NCBI GenBank assembly: GCA_030038235.1
Contig: JASHPE010000031.1
Coordinates: 1-33,533, forward strand
Length of the DNA stretch: 33,533 nt
DNA from: Terriglobia bacterium
GTDB taxonomy: Bacteria > Acidobacteriota > Terriglobia > UBA7540
Reading direction: 5' to 3'
Shown: positions 24,392-31,593 of the stretch, piece after piece
Layout of the letters: each line of letters opens with the position of its first letter
Numbering within the stretch: the stretch's first letter is position 1
Notes under the pieces: generated by a model
Told to the model about the DNA's origin: nothing
Databases searched by the model: none
What the model saw: only the letters and a program-made list of their open reading frames with translations
Translations under genes and position numbers: made by a program

Positions 24392-25653
24392 TCGCTCCCA
24401 CTCTGGGCCGGCGCCGCCTTGGCTCCTTCAAGCTGGGCGCTGACTTTTGTGCCTTCCTGCAGCCGGTCCACGCCCGTCATAACCACGGTATCGCCCGGAT
24501 TGAGCCCCGAAGTTACTTCCGTCTGGTCACCTTCCGCAGTACCAACCTTGATCTGGCGCACAGTTACGGTCGAGTCCGGCTTCACAAACCAGACGTAAGT
24601 CTGCTGGTTGTTGCGCTGAATGGCGGCCGTAGGCAGGAGCGTGACTCCTTGCTTCTCTTCCACCAATAATTGCGCGTTGATGAACTGATTGGGGAAAAGC
24701 GCATTGTCTTTATTTTCGAACGTGGCGCGCAGTTTGACAGTCCCGGTGGTCGGATCGATCTGATTGTCGATCGTCGAAAGATAACCGGACGCGAGTTTCT
24801 TCATGTTGCGATCCAGCGCCTCGACGCTGAGCCGTTGTCCGGCGCGCCACTTCTTGATGACAGCCGGCAACGAATCCTCGGCAATCGGAAAAACGGCGGT
24901 AATCGGTTGAAGCTGCGTGATCACCACCAGCGCGCTGCTGGTCTGAATGTAGTTTCCAGGATCGATCAGTCGCAGGCCGACCCGGCCCGTGATGGGCGCC
25001 GTAATGTGGCAATATACGAGATTCAACTTGGCGCTATCGATTGCGGCCTGATCTGTTTGCACGACGCCCACGTCCGATTTGACGAGGGCCTCCTGGGTGG
25101 CAAGCGTCTGCTCAGGAACCGCTCTCTCCGGCACGAGAGTCTGGTAACGCTTAAGGTCGACCTGCGCATTGTCGAGGTTCGCTTGGTCCCTGGCGAGAGA
25201 CGCCTGGGCGGTTTCCAACTGCACCTGGTAGGGGCGCGGATCGATTTCCGCCAAGGGTTGTCCCTTGCGCACCATGTCGCCTTCGTTGTAGAGGACTTGT
25301 GTAAGGTACCCGCTGATCTGGCTCATCACGGTAACCGTGTACACCGGGGCCACGGAACCGGGGTCCACAATGTAGACGCCGATGTTACCCTTGGTGGCTT
25401 TCACCGCTACCACGGGTGGAACCCCTCCGGCGCCTCTTCGAGCGCCCCCAGCGGTGGCCGTGTTGGTCGCCGCCGGTTGAGCGCTGGACTTCGGCCAGAA
25501 GCGGTAAGCGACAGCAGCCAAGGCGGCCACAATCAAAATCGCAACCCAGAGCCGGCTTCGGCGTTTTCGCGGTGGCTCTGTCCCGCCATTCTCAAATTCT
25601 CGGGTTGGCGTTGGCACATCTTCGATTGCAATTCTGGAACGTTTATCATCCAT
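24388..25653 (-). CDS. RND membrane fusion (periplasmic adaptor) protein, MdtA-like
   Basis: This 421-residue adaptor links the RND permeases to the outer-membrane factor. An N-terminal anchor lies at about residues 34-50 ([20 protein letters not shown]). The lipoyl half-motif is [20 protein letters not shown]. An alpha-hairpin follows ([20 protein letters not shown]), then the second lipoyl half ([20 protein letters not shown]) and beta-barrel and membrane-proximal domains. It is the first gene of the five-gene pump operon. GAGG lies 11 bases before the ATG. No regulator gene is adjacent and no promoter was pinned down in the upstream gap. Confidence 0.93.
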   Translation of the reverse strand: MDDKRSRIAIEDVPTPTREFENGGTEPPRKRRSRLWVAILIVAALAAVAYRFWPKSSAQPAATNTATAGGARRGAGGVPPVVAVKATKGNIGVYIVDPGSVAPVYTVTVMSQISGYLTQVLYNEGDMVRKGQPLAEIDPRPYQVQLETAQASLARDQANLDNAQVDLKRYQTLVPERAVPEQTLATQEALVKSDVGVVQTDQAAIDSAKLNLVYCHITAPITGRVGLRLIDPGNYIQTSSALVVITQLQPITAVFPIAEDSLPAVIKKWRAGQRLSVEALDRNMKKLASGYLSTIDNQIDPTTGTVKLRATFENKDNALFPNQFINAQLLVEEKQGVTLLPTAAIQRNNQQTYVWFVKPDSTVTVRQIKVGTAEGDQTEVTSGLNPGDTVVMTGVDRLQEGTKVSAQLEGAKAAPAQSGSE

Positions 25654-26200
25654 GAGTCGCGGTCCTCAGAATCTTAAGATGCGTTGCAGCTGCTGGCGGG
25701 TCTCGCGGGCTGCCCCGCCTCTCTAAACGTCCATTTGCTGGCGGCTTAGGCAGTCGCTCCTGTTCTCATCTCGCCCCTGCTTCACATAGACGCAAGGCAT
25801 GCGAGGCTGGTTACGAAAAGGCCCCGCGGGACGCCGACTTCGCCATCGTGCCGCCACCTCTTTTTTTCGGGTCAAGAGCAATAGTAGCTCGAACCGACGC
25901 GCGGATTCCTCCGGCTAAACCAACACGAGGATGGAGCGCGACTGATCGTGCTTGCACCATTCAGGGTGATCCCAACCGAACCGCGATGACCTGGGTGGTG
26001 GAAAACAGCCAGCCACGGGTTACGATCCGGGTGCAGTCTCATGCGCCACACTTCAGTAAATCACCTATACTGTATTGGATAGCCTTTACGTTCCAACACT
26101 CTCCTGGCTTTGGAATGTGAACTGCACCGGGGATAGCGCGGTAACAACAGGCAATGATGCGGTGATGGACTTATATCATGTGCAGAGGTGGAGGACCACG
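25654..26200. other. Intergenic divergent region, 547 bases
   Basis: This gap separates the efflux operon (-) from the FecR/DUF6600 gene (+), so promoters for both must lie here. I can point only to a TATACT -10-like word at 26066-26071 (+) without a good -35, and to a weak GGCGGG/CCCGCC stem at 25695-25719. The short open frames in it show no protein-like pattern. Confidence 0.35.
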
Positions 26201-27970
26201 ATGAACAAAGTAAATCCTGCTCGCGAGATTCTGCTCTGCTTGCTGCCCGTGCTTTTGGCAGCGCCTCTCTGGGCTCAAGACCAGGGAGCCCCGGATCAGG
26301 GTGAAAATCCGCCCGGCGAAGCGGCCCGGCTCAGTGTTGCGGATGGAAACGTTTCACTGCAGCCTTCAGGCGAAACCGATTGGAGCCAGACAACCAGGAA
26401 CTACACCATCACGACCGGCGATCGGCTTTATACCGACCAGGGCGCTCGCGCCGAGTTGGAAGCCGGGCCCTACGCGGTGCGTATGTCTGAAACCACAGAC
26501 CTCACGCTGGCAAATTTCAACGATCAAATCCTGCAATTGGGGGTTGGACAAGGCAGCGTTAGAGTTTCCGTTTACGAGCTGCCCTCCGGTCAGACCGTCG
26601 AGATCGACACTCCCAACGGCGCGCTCACGGCACAAGGCCCAGGCTCTTACCGGGTCGACGTGGATCCGAACAACGGTACACGTGTGATCGTCAACAGCGG
26701 CAGCTTGCAGATTACCGCCGGCGATGTGAATCAGCCACTCGACTCCGGTCAAGCCGTGCAGCTTACGGGCACGAATCCGGTGCAAGTAAGCGGCACGGGC
26801 TTTCCCGGAGAAGACGGATTCGACCAATGGTGCGACAGCCGCGACAATCGCGTGCGAGACTTCCGCGACGCACAGTATGTGAGCCCCTACGTGCCCGGCG
26901 CCGAAGACCTCGACCAATATGGCAACTGGCAAACCGTCCCGGACTACGGCCCGGTGTGGTATCCATCGGGCGTCGAGGCTGGTTGGGTCCCGTATCGGTA
27001 CGGCCATTGGGCCTGGGTTGAGCCCTGGGGTTGGACCTGGGTTGAGGACGAGCCTTGGGGATTCGCTCCCTTCCATTACGGCCGCTGGGCGTTGGTTGGT
27101 GGCGCTTGGGGTTGGGTGCCTGGACCCGTCGCAGTGCGGCCGGTCTTTGCTCCCGCTCTGGTCGCGTTCGTAGGCGGCGCAGGATTCTCGGTTGGATTCG
27201 GCGTCGGGGGCTTCGGCTTGGCCGCCTGGTTCCCGCTGGGACCGAGGGATCCGTTCATCCCCTGGTATCACGCTTCACCGGTGTATATACGCCAGATCAA
27301 CGTGACCAACGTCCGAGTCACGAACATTAACTTCACCAACATCAATGTAACGAACGTCCATTACGCCTATCGGGACGTGGGTACCACGGCTGTCTCCGGC
27401 GCCGCATTTCGCAGCGGGCAGCCGGTAGCGCGTGCCATTGTGAAGGTCACACCGCAGCAGCTTGCCAATGCCCAGGTGATTGCGCATCCTGAGATCGCTC
27501 CGGCTCGCGCCGCGGCATTCGGAGGCAGGACGCCAGCGGCAAGACCGGTAGCAAAGACTCAGCCTGTGCAGACGGCACGCGTCACGCCTCCGCCGACGGC
27601 TCGTCCGGCCCCAAACGGGGCGCCGTCGCGTCCAGCGCCGGTCACCCGCCCTGCACCCGTGGAATCAAACCCTCGGACCGGCGAGGCGCCGGCCGGAACG
27701 GCACCTGCCGGACGTACCGCGCCGCCAAGCGCGCCTCCGCGATTCATCACCAGGACGCCGCCTCCTCCACGCGACTTGCCGTTTACCGCGCATGAGCCGG
27801 CGCTTCAGCAGCACCCGGGGCGTCCGCTGGAGCCTCAGCAAGAGGAGAATCTGCGGCAGGGTAAGCCTGCCGGTCCTCAAAAGGATCGGGAGGTCCTGCC
27901 GCATGCTCCGGCTCCAAAGTCGCAGCCCAAGGCCGAATCGAAGCCTCCGAAAGAGAACAAGAAGAATTGA
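26201..27970 (+). CDS. Secreted FecR-domain / DUF6600 protein with Pro-rich tail
   Basis: A 589-residue exported protein. ATG 26201 follows GTGGAGGACC; the open frame upstream is not signal-like. The signal peptide ends at PLWA, about residue 24. A FecR-type beta domain spans about 40-190 (YTITTGDRLYTDQGARAELE, then QTVEIDTPNGALTAQGPGSY). A Trp/Tyr/Gly-rich DUF6600 region follows at about 215-330 (VPYRYGHWAWVEPWGWTWV). At 365-388 is an Asn/Val/Thr ladder (NVTNVRVTNINFTNINVTNV). The tail from about 420 is Pro/Ala/Arg-rich and probably unfolded. Proteins of this type are frequent and uncharacterised in Acidobacteriota; a cell-envelope role is likely. Confidence 0.82.
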   Translation: MNKVNPAREILLCLLPVLLAAPLWAQDQGAPDQGENPPGEAARLSVADGNVSLQPSGETDWSQTTRNYTITTGDRLYTDQGARAELEAGPYAVRMSETTDLTLANFNDQILQLGVGQGSVRVSVYELPSGQTVEIDTPNGALTAQGPGSYRVDVDPNNGTRVIVNSGSLQITAGDVNQPLDSGQAVQLTGTNPVQVSGTGFPGEDGFDQWCDSRDNRVRDFRDAQYVSPYVPGAEDLDQYGNWQTVPDYGPVWYPSGVEAGWVPYRYGHWAWVEPWGWTWVEDEPWGFAPFHYGRWALVGGAWGWVPGPVAVRPVFAPALVAFVGGAGFSVGFGVGGFGLAAWFPLGPRDPFIPWYHASPVYIRQINVTNVRVTNINFTNINVTNVHYAYRDVGTTAVSGAAFRSGQPVARAIVKVTPQQLANAQVIAHPEIAPARAAAFGGRTPAARPVAKTQPVQTARVTPPPTARPAPNGAPSRPAPVTRPAPVESNPRTGEAPAGTAPAGRTAPPSAPPRFITRTPPPPRDLPFTAHEPALQQHPGRPLEPQQEENLRQGKPAGPQKDREVLPHAPAPKSQPKAESKPPKENKKN

Positions 27971-27990
27971 GAGATGACCTCGATCGAGGA

Positions 27991-28023
27991 AAAGGGGTAC
28001 GGTCCACGCCGTACCCCTTTTTT
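27991..28023 (+). terminator. Rho-independent terminator after the FecR/DUF6600 gene
   Basis: AAAGGGGTACGG pairs with CCGTACCCCTTT around a six-base loop, and the T-run continues to 28023. It starts 21 bases after the stop codon. This is the clearest intrinsic terminator in the window. Confidence 0.9.
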
Positions 28024-28057
28024 GCCTCCTCTGGCCGCGAAAAGCGGGAAAGCGTTT

Positions 28058-28075
28058 AGCCTACATATGTAGGCT
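28058..28075. promoter_or_regulatory. 18-bp perfect palindrome, possible operator
   Basis: AGCCTACATATGTAGGCT is a perfect 18-base palindrome between the terminator and the sigma-factor operon. Length and symmetry fit a dimeric regulator site. The regulator is unknown. The rest of 28076-28340 shows no gene-like sequence. Confidence 0.35.
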
Positions 28076-28343
28076 CTCAATTCCTCTCCACCCAACAAAG
28101 ATGAACGAACCCCGGCCTGGGTTGGCTGCTCCTGAGGTCGGCAGCACGGTGGCGCCGCCACCCGTTTTCGCAGCGAAGAGGCCCTATTTTACGAAACGAA
28201 ACCGTCAGATTATTGAAAATAAAGCACTTCCATTTTGGGACTGTGCGAAAGCCAGGAGTTTAGGAACGGCTGGGCCGGCAGCGAAGCGCGCTCGCGGCCC
28301 TCTGGCTCCAGCTACCCCCTCACAGACCCGCCATAGCCCGGCG

Positions 28344-28352
28344 TGATAAAAT
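28344..28352 (+). promoter_or_regulatory. Extended -10 promoter for the sigma-factor operon
   Basis: TGATAAAAT, a TGn extension plus TAAAAT, lies 80 bases upstream of the sigma gene. There is no good -35 and no convincing ECF-type GGAAC/CGTC pair, so expression by the housekeeping sigma factor is more likely than simple autoregulation. Confidence 0.4.
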
Positions 28353-28431
28353 TCCGCCCTACACCCGCCTGCCCGGGAGATTTGGAGTTGATTCCCGGCG
28401 AAGCGTTTCGCCCGCACTAGAGGACGGCCCA

Positions 28432-29019
28432 GTGGCAGATGACCCGCAGCTCGTCGCACGGTGCCTGGGGGGCGAGGACTCCGCCTGGGAGGAGCTGCTG
28501 CGGTCGCATAACCGCAAGATCTACAACCTCTGCTATCGCTTCACAGGGCGGCCAAGCGAGGCCGAAGATCTCACCCAGGAGGTCTTCATCAAGGTCTTCC
28601 AGACGCTTACAACCTATGACGCCACTCAAGGCGCCTTCTCCACCTGGCTGAATCGAGTTGCGCGAAACCACCTGGTAGACCACTATCGTCGAACCCACAA
28701 AGACCGCCTGACCTCATCCCTTGAGGACGAGACCGGCGGCCTCGAAGACAAGCCCAGCGCCGATGAGCAGCCCATTGCGCGAGTTGAGTCGCGGGAGCGC
28801 CGTGAAATCGTGCAGGTTGCGCTCAGCCGCCTCTCGCCCGACATGCGTGAGGCGGTGGTGCTGCGAGACTTCCAGGACCTCGACTATGATGAGATCGCCG
28901 AGGTGCTGGGAGTGCCCGAGGGAACCGTAAAATCGAGAATCAATCGTGGAAGGTTGGAACTGGCGCGGGTCATAAAGCGTATGGAAGGAGTGAAGGGCGG
29001 GACAGGCCCAAGGATATGA
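28432..29019 (+). CDS. ECF-type RNA polymerase sigma factor
   Basis: A 195-residue sigma factor with only regions 2 and 4. Region 2 (about 20-95) has YRFTGRPSEAEDLTQEVFIK and FSTWLNRVARNHLVDHYRR. Region 4 (about 130-185) has LSPDMREAVVLRDFQDLDYD and the recognition helix VPEGTVKSRINRGR. It would direct RNA polymerase to envelope-stress or surface genes. The GTG start is supported by GAGGA eight bases upstream. The ATGA overlap with the anti-sigma gene fixes their co-translation. The remaining operon genes are membrane proteins and so are likely part of the same response. Confidence 0.93.
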   Translation: MADDPQLVARCLGGEDSAWEELLRSHNRKIYNLCYRFTGRPSEAEDLTQEVFIKVFQTLTTYDATQGAFSTWLNRVARNHLVDHYRRTHKDRLTSSLEDETGGLEDKPSADEQPIARVESRERREIVQVALSRLSPDMREAVVLRDFQDLDYDEIAEVLGVPEGTVKSRINRGRLELARVIKRMEGVKGGTGPRI

Positions 29020-29693
29020 CGCATCTGGAGCTCGAAAACCTGATCAGTGAGTACCTGGAAGGGCAGCTCACTCCCGCCGGCCGGGCCGAGGTGGAAAGCC
29101 ACCTGGCGGCCTGCGCCGACTGCCGGGCCCTGGTCGCGGACGTCCGGCACGCGTTCGATCTTTGCCACAGAGCGGAGTCGATCGAGCCACCGCCGTGGCT
29201 GGTCCCGAAGATTCTGCGAGCGACGCTGGGCGAGCGCAAGCCGAGCCTCGCAGAGCGATTGCAAGCCTGGTTCCGTCCCGTTATGCAGACCCGGGTGGCG
29301 TACGGTGTGGCGATGACTGTCTTCTCGCTCTCCATGATCGTCAACGTGGCGGGCATCAACCTGCGGCACCTCCGGCCCGCCGATCTGAACCCGGTCACCT
29401 GGGTGTATCAGGCGAACCGGAACGGTCACTTGCTGGTCGGCCGGGTGGAAAAATATTGTTATGACCTGAAAGTAGTTTACGAGTTTCAATCGCGCCTGCA
29501 GCGCCTGCGCGCTCAGCCGAGTGAAACACCCCGGCCTCAGGCGCCGGCCGGCGGATCAACCGACGGCGCTCCGGCGGACGAGGGGCCGCTGGCTTCAACC
29601 TGGATTTCGAACGCTCCCTCCGAAGCAGGCCCGGCTGTGCCATACGCCGACGGGGCGTACTGGGAGCGTTCAATGGGGGAGACAAACCAATGA
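29016..29693 (+). CDS. Zinc-binding anti-sigma factor, single-pass membrane protein
   Basis: A 225-residue protein. Its N-terminal cytoplasmic anti-sigma domain carries the ZAS motif H29-x3-C33-x2-C36 (SHLAACADC). One membrane segment lies at about 95-115 (VAYGVAMTVFSLSMIVNVAG). The remainder is predicted periplasmic and has a coiled segment (YDLKVVYEFQSRLQRLRAQ) and a Pro/Ala-rich tail. It should hold the preceding ECF factor inactive until an envelope signal. Start and stop overlap both neighbours by ATGA, so sigma, anti-sigma and the B-box protein are translationally coupled. Confidence 0.88.
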   Translation: MTHLELENLISEYLEGQLTPAGRAEVESHLAACADCRALVADVRHAFDLCHRAESIEPPPWLVPKILRATLGERKPSLAERLQAWFRPVMQTRVAYGVAMTVFSLSMIVNVAGINLRHLRPADLNPVTWVYQANRNGHLLVGRVEKYCYDLKVVYEFQSRLQRLRAQPSETPRPQAPAGGSTDGAPADEGPLASTWISNAPSEAGPAVPYADGAYWERSMGETNQ

Positions 29694-30364
29694 CGTGTGC
29701 CAATCATCCTCAAACCGAATCGGTGGCTTACTGCGGGCAATGCGGACGTCCGCTCTGCGCCGAGTGCAAGCGCGAAATCAGCGGCATGATTTACTGCGAG
29801 ACGTGCCTGGCGAATCGCCTGCGCTCGTCGACGCTGTCGCCCCTCGCGCCGATCGGCGGCTATGGCGAGGGATCGAACCCGGGCCTCGCTTTGTTCCTCG
29901 GATTTATCCCCGGCGTGGGCTCGATTTACAACGGGCAGATTGTCAAGGCCATCGTGCAAGTGCTGATCTTCGGGTCACTGATTGCCGTGTGTGATCGCGT
30001 GGGCGACCCATTCGACACCATCTTCGGCCTGGGCGCTGGGGCCTTTTACTTCTATATGGTGATCGACTCCTACCAGACGGCCCGTCGCAAGCAACTCGGG
30101 CAGCCGGCAGAAGAGTGGCTGGGCCTCGGCGACTTCAAGATGGACGCGCCCATCGGCGCTGTGCTGTTGCTGGGGCTCGGCATCTTGCTTCTGCTGAATA
30201 TCACATTCGATATACCCATTTTCGATTCAATCAAGAGGTTCTGGCCGGTTCTCTTAATCGTCGTCGGCTTGATCATCTTACAGCGGCATATTAAGCGCGG
30301 GGGAGCGCCGCCCGGCGGCGGAGACTCGGGACCCCGCGGGCCACAAGGTCCGAAAGGGCTGTGA
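29690..30364 (+). CDS. B-box-type zinc finger membrane protein with LiaI/LiaF-like TM pair
   Basis: A 224-residue protein. The N-terminus has eight zinc-ligand candidates: C3, H6, C15, C18, C23, C26, C36 and C39 (YCGQCGRPLCAECKRE), resembling a B-box. A TM2-like hydrophobic region follows (LALFLGFIPGVGSIYNGQIV, then FGLGAGAFYFYMVIDSYQ). Near the C-terminus is a LiaI/LiaF-type helix pair ending RFWPVLLIVVGLIIL. The last 20 residues are Gly/Pro-rich. It overlaps the anti-sigma gene by ATGA. It may sense or relay membrane state to the sigma/anti-sigma pair; this is inference. Confidence 0.78.
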   Translation: MTCANHPQTESVAYCGQCGRPLCAECKREISGMIYCETCLANRLRSSTLSPLAPIGGYGEGSNPGLALFLGFIPGVGSIYNGQIVKAIVQVLIFGSLIAVCDRVGDPFDTIFGLGAGAFYFYMVIDSYQTARRKQLGQPAEEWLGLGDFKMDAPIGAVLLLGLGILLLLNITFDIPIFDSIKRFWPVLLIVVGLIILQRHIKRGGAPPGGGDSGPRGPQGPKGL

Positions 30365-30427
30365 ACAGTGAGATAGGGGCGCGGTTCGTCCGCGCCCGAT
30401 TTCGACAAGGTTACCGAGGAGGGTGTT

Positions 30428-30646
30428 ATGAATTGGGACGCCGGCATTATGGTGCCACTGGGCTCGTTTCTGATGGTGATCATCATCGTGGCGACCGTCA
30501 ACTTCCGCAGGATGCGGGAGCGCGAGCTCCAGGCGCACCAGGACCTGCGCATGCGCGAAATGGAGCATGAACGCCGCCTGAAGGAGCTGGAAATCGAGCG
30601 GCTGAAGCTCGAGGTCGAAAAGAACAAGATCGCAAGCGCATCCTAG
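30428..30646 (+). CDS. Small TM plus coiled-coil protein, paralog 1 (PspB-like architecture)
   Basis: A 72-residue protein: MNWDAGIMVPLGSFLMVIII begins one membrane helix, followed by a strongly charged coiled coil. The coiled coil contains RERELQ, ten residues, then EHERRLKELEIE. The layout (short N-terminus, one TM, cytoplasmic leucine-type coil) is that of PspB, the small Psp-response partner of PspC, but I see no clear sequence identity to PspB. The start has an excellent GAGGAGGG site five to six bases upstream. It shares its motif spacing with the next two genes. Confidence 0.8.
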   Translation: MNWDAGIMVPLGSFLMVIIIVATVNFRRMRERELQAHQDLRMREMEHERRLKELEIERLKLEVEKNKIASAS

Positions 30647-30692
30647 GACGGCGCAATCGCAGCAGCCGGACTGCCTGCCGGGAGGGTTGAAC

Positions 30693-30914
30693 ATGGGACT
30701 GCTTGAGAATCCTTTCGCGGTACCGATCGTGGGCACGATCTTCGGGACGGTCATGGTGGTGGCGATCGTCGCCATCGTTTTTGCGTTCAAGTCGCGCGAG
30801 CGCGAATTGCAAGTCCGGCAGGAGATGCAGATACGCCAGCTCGAGCACGAGCGGCGCATGAAGGAGATGGAACTCGAGATCGCGAAGGCGCGGGCGCAAT
30901 CGCCCTCTGCTTAG
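30693..30914 (+). CDS. Small TM plus coiled-coil protein, paralog 2 (PspB-like architecture)
   Basis: A 73-residue protein with a TM helix (VPIVGTIFGTVMVVAIVAIV) followed by a coil with RERELQ, ten residues, then EHERRMKEMELE. It is the closest match to paralog 1 in the coil and differs in the membrane part. ATG 30693 is preferred over TTG 30687 because GGGAGGG ends six bases upstream of it. It probably hetero-oligomerises with its neighbours through the shared coil. Confidence 0.8.
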   Translation: MGLLENPFAVPIVGTIFGTVMVVAIVAIVFAFKSRERELQVRQEMQIRQLEHERRMKEMELEIAKARAQSPSA

Positions 30915-30993
30915 CGATCGCCCGACGCTGATGGTAGTGCAGGCATCGGGCCTGCGTGCGGCGAAGGCGAGCTTCCGAAATCGAGGAGCGACT

Positions 30994-31197
30994 ATGGACG
31001 CGGGAATCCTGGTACCGCTCGCGGCGTTTGCGGGCGTAGTCGTGATCGTCGGGCTGGTGAATTTCAGCGGTCTTCGCGACCGCGAGCTGCAGACGCACGA
31101 GTTCATCCGCCGCCTGGAGGCCGAACACAACCTCCGCATGGCGGAGCTCGATCGGGAATTGCAACAGGTGAAGCAGGGAAACAAGGCGGGGCATTAG
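30994..31197 (+). CDS. Small TM plus coiled-coil protein, paralog 3 (PspB-like architecture)
   Basis: A 67-residue protein starting MDAGILVPLAAFAGVVVIVG, whose first residues resemble paralog 1 (DAGI.VPL..F). Its coil has RDRELQ, ten residues, then EHNLRMAELDRE: the same spacing with more change. GAGGAG lies seven bases before ATG 30994; the longer open frame from 30931 lacks such a site. It is the most diverged of the three. Confidence 0.78.
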   Translation: MDAGILVPLAAFAGVVVIVGLVNFSGLRDRELQTHEFIRRLEAEHNLRMAELDRELQQVKQGNKAGH

Positions 31198-31212
31198 CCT
31201 GCGAGCAAGACA

Positions 31213-31452
31213 ATGTCGGAACAAGGAACCAATTCGTCAACCGGGAGCGGCTGGAATTCCAGATTCGTTCAGCGGGCCAGCCTGACTTGGCCTGTAATGC
31301 TGATAACGCTGGGGCTGATGCTGTTGGCTGGTGAGTTTTTCCCGCAGTGGGATTTTGAGAGTACGTGGCCGGTCCTGCTGGTGGTCTTCGGCGTACTCAA
31401 GCTCATCGAGTCAGGACGGCCGCCGCGTCCGCCTGAGGGGCCGAGGGTCTAG
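31213..31452 (+). CDS. Small LiaI/LiaF-type membrane protein
   Basis: A 79-residue protein with two membrane helices: LTWPVMLITLGLMLLAGEFF and TWPVLLVVFGVLKLIES. The repeated WPV-(L/M)-L start of each helix is the mark of the LiaI-LiaF transmembrane family, linked to cell-envelope stress in Firmicutes. The N-terminus is polar and the C-terminus Pro/Arg-rich. The ribosome site is weak, so it may rely on upstream translation 15 bases away. Confidence 0.78.
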   Translation: MSEQGTNSSTGSGWNSRFVQRASLTWPVMLITLGLMLLAGEFFPQWDFESTWPVLLVVFGVLKLIESGRPPRPPEGPRV

Positions 31453-31453
31453 G

Positions 31454-31495
31454 CAGGGGTTAGGGGTCAGGGGCCGGGGGTTAGGGATTTAGGGC
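31454..31495 (+). repeat. Heptanucleotide array, (C/T)AGGGGT family
   Basis: Six strictly periodic units start two bases after the stop codon: CAGGGGT, TAGGGGT, CAGGGGC, CGGGGGT, TAGGGAT, TTAGGGC. It is G-rich on the plus strand, with several runs of three to five Gs, so a quadruplex could form in RNA or DNA. Confidence 0.7.
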
Positions 31496-31530
31496 CTGCA
31501 TCTGGGAATCCGGCTGCACCGGAGTTCTAG

Positions 31531-31558
31531 CCACTTGCCACCTGCCCCTTGCCACTTC
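31531..31558 (+). repeat. Heptanucleotide array, CCACTTG family, second locus
   Basis: Four units: CCACTTG, CCACCTG, CCCCTTG, CCACTTC. The word is the one found at 10242-10291, about 21 kb away. It is C-rich and lies 35 bases after the G-rich array, so the two could partly pair in the intercistronic RNA. Confidence 0.65.
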
Positions 31559-31593
31559 CAGGAACACGAACTCCAAGCTCCGGGGAGAACGCC

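Noticed and set aside
26366-27271. 301-residue minus-strand open frame
   Set aside because: It is antisense to the FecR/DUF6600 gene, which has clear signal peptide and domain patterns.
28263-28300. ECF-type autoregulatory promoter (GGAAC at about 28263)
   Set aside because: No matching CGTC-type -10 was found at the required spacing, and the region is GC-rich.
28101-28346. 81-residue open frame before the sigma gene
   Set aside because: It has no ribosome site and an Ala/Pro/Arg-biased composition typical of chance frames, and its end runs up to the candidate promoter.
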